NCBI GenBank assembly: GCA_035719045.1 | Contig: DASTGO010000551.1 | Span: forward strand, 1-5,117 | DNA: 5,117 nucleotides | Direction of reading: 5' to 3' | Source: DASTGO01 sp035719045 | GTDB taxonomy: Bacteria > Actinomycetota > Actinomycetes > Actinomycetales > Kineosporiaceae | In this document: in pieces, positions 4,949 through 5,117 of the stretch | Layout of the letters: each line of letters opens with the position of its first letter | Numbering within the stretch: the first letter of the stretch is position 1 | The notes under the pieces: model-generated | What the model was told of the DNA's origin: nothing | What the model saw: only the letters and a program-made list of their open reading frames with translations | The model's database searches: none | Position numbers and translations under genes: made by a program

Positions 4949-5117
4949 ATGACCTCCGACGCCGCCCACGCCGCCCACGCCGCCCACGCCGCCCACGCCG
5001 CCGCGGACCCCGCCCACCCGCATGTCGTCGCCCGGCTGTCCACCCTGGACCGGTTCCTGCCCGTCTGGATCCTCGCCGCGATGGCGACGGGGCTGATCCT
5101 CGGGCGCACCGTGCACG
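4949..5117 (+). CDS. ACR3-type arsenite efflux transporter, N-terminal part
   Basis: The first 56 residues of a membrane protein cut off by the right edge. AGGAAAGG at 4935-4942 precedes the ATG at 4949 by 6 bases. After a hydrophilic N-terminus, LSTLDRFLPVWILAAMATGL (30-49), continuing ILGR, matches the conserved start of the ACR3 arsenite permease family, where 'LD..LP.WI..AM..G..LG' forms the first membrane helix (about 37-52). ACR3 proteins are secondary transporters that expel As(OH)3 from the cell. The N-terminus is unusual: four consecutive Ala-Ala-His units (residues 5-16), then further His at 23 and 25. It lies 117 bases after arsC with no clear terminator between, so it is probably in the same operon. 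Most of the protein, including the conserved cysteine region, is outside the window. Confidence 0.85.
   Translation, partial: MTSDAAHAAHAAHAAHAAADPAHPHVVARLSTLDRFLPVWILAAMATGLILGRTVH
4961..4996 (+). repeat. Four tandem 9-base GCCGCCCAC units inside the transporter gene
   Basis: GCCGCCCAC is repeated four times without a mismatch, each unit encoding Ala-Ala-His. The array lies right after the fourth codon of the ACR3-like gene, before the first membrane helix. Gain or loss of a unit keeps the frame, so the number may vary between strains. Confidence 0.92.

Noticed and set aside
4961..4996. CRISPR-like array
   Set aside because: Units are contiguous 9-base codon repeats without spacers, inside a coding region.

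Overview
The window comes from a high-GC actinobacterium. It opens with an actinobacterial-type 5S rRNA. The coding part uses G/C at almost every third codon position. The arsenate reductase and arsenic methyltransferase are of the kinds found in mycothiol-using actinobacteria. The genus cannot be fixed from the sequence.

Layout: (1) 1-172 is the end of an rRNA operon, with a nearly complete 5S rRNA and a strong GC-rich terminator hairpin. (2) 173-2144 is a gene-poor mosaic. It holds one short predicted secreted or membrane-anchored protein (366-719, possibly truncated), then about 950 bases with no convincing gene but several palindromes and short repeats. A minus-strand stretch at 1350-1394 looks like the 3' part of a tRNA. 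It is followed by two gene remnants in opposite directions that lost their 5' parts at the same point near 1824: the C-terminus of a VOC/glyoxalase-like protein and the C-terminus of a serine recombinase. This looks like a landing zone for mobile DNA beside an rRNA operon. (3) 2145-5117 is an intact arsenic resistance island that runs off the right edge.

In the island, an ArsR-type repressor (minus strand) is divergent from a plus-strand set of genes: a 51-residue four-cysteine protein, an ArsM-type As(III) S-adenosylmethionine methyltransferase, a GNAT acetyltransferase translationally coupled to arsM (possibly ArsN-like), an ArsC-type arsenate reductase, and the start of an ACR3-type arsenite efflux pump with a His-rich N-terminal repeat. 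Expected logic: ArsC reduces As(V) to As(III), ACR3 exports As(III), ArsM methylates part of it, and the acetyltransferase may disarm an amino-acid-like arsenical or phosphinate. ArsR senses As(III) and probably controls both directions from the compact 93-base divergent promoter. The main points for a second look are the four-cysteine small protein, the arsM/acetyltransferase coupling, the His repeat on the pump, and the recombinase/VOC breakpoint next to the island.
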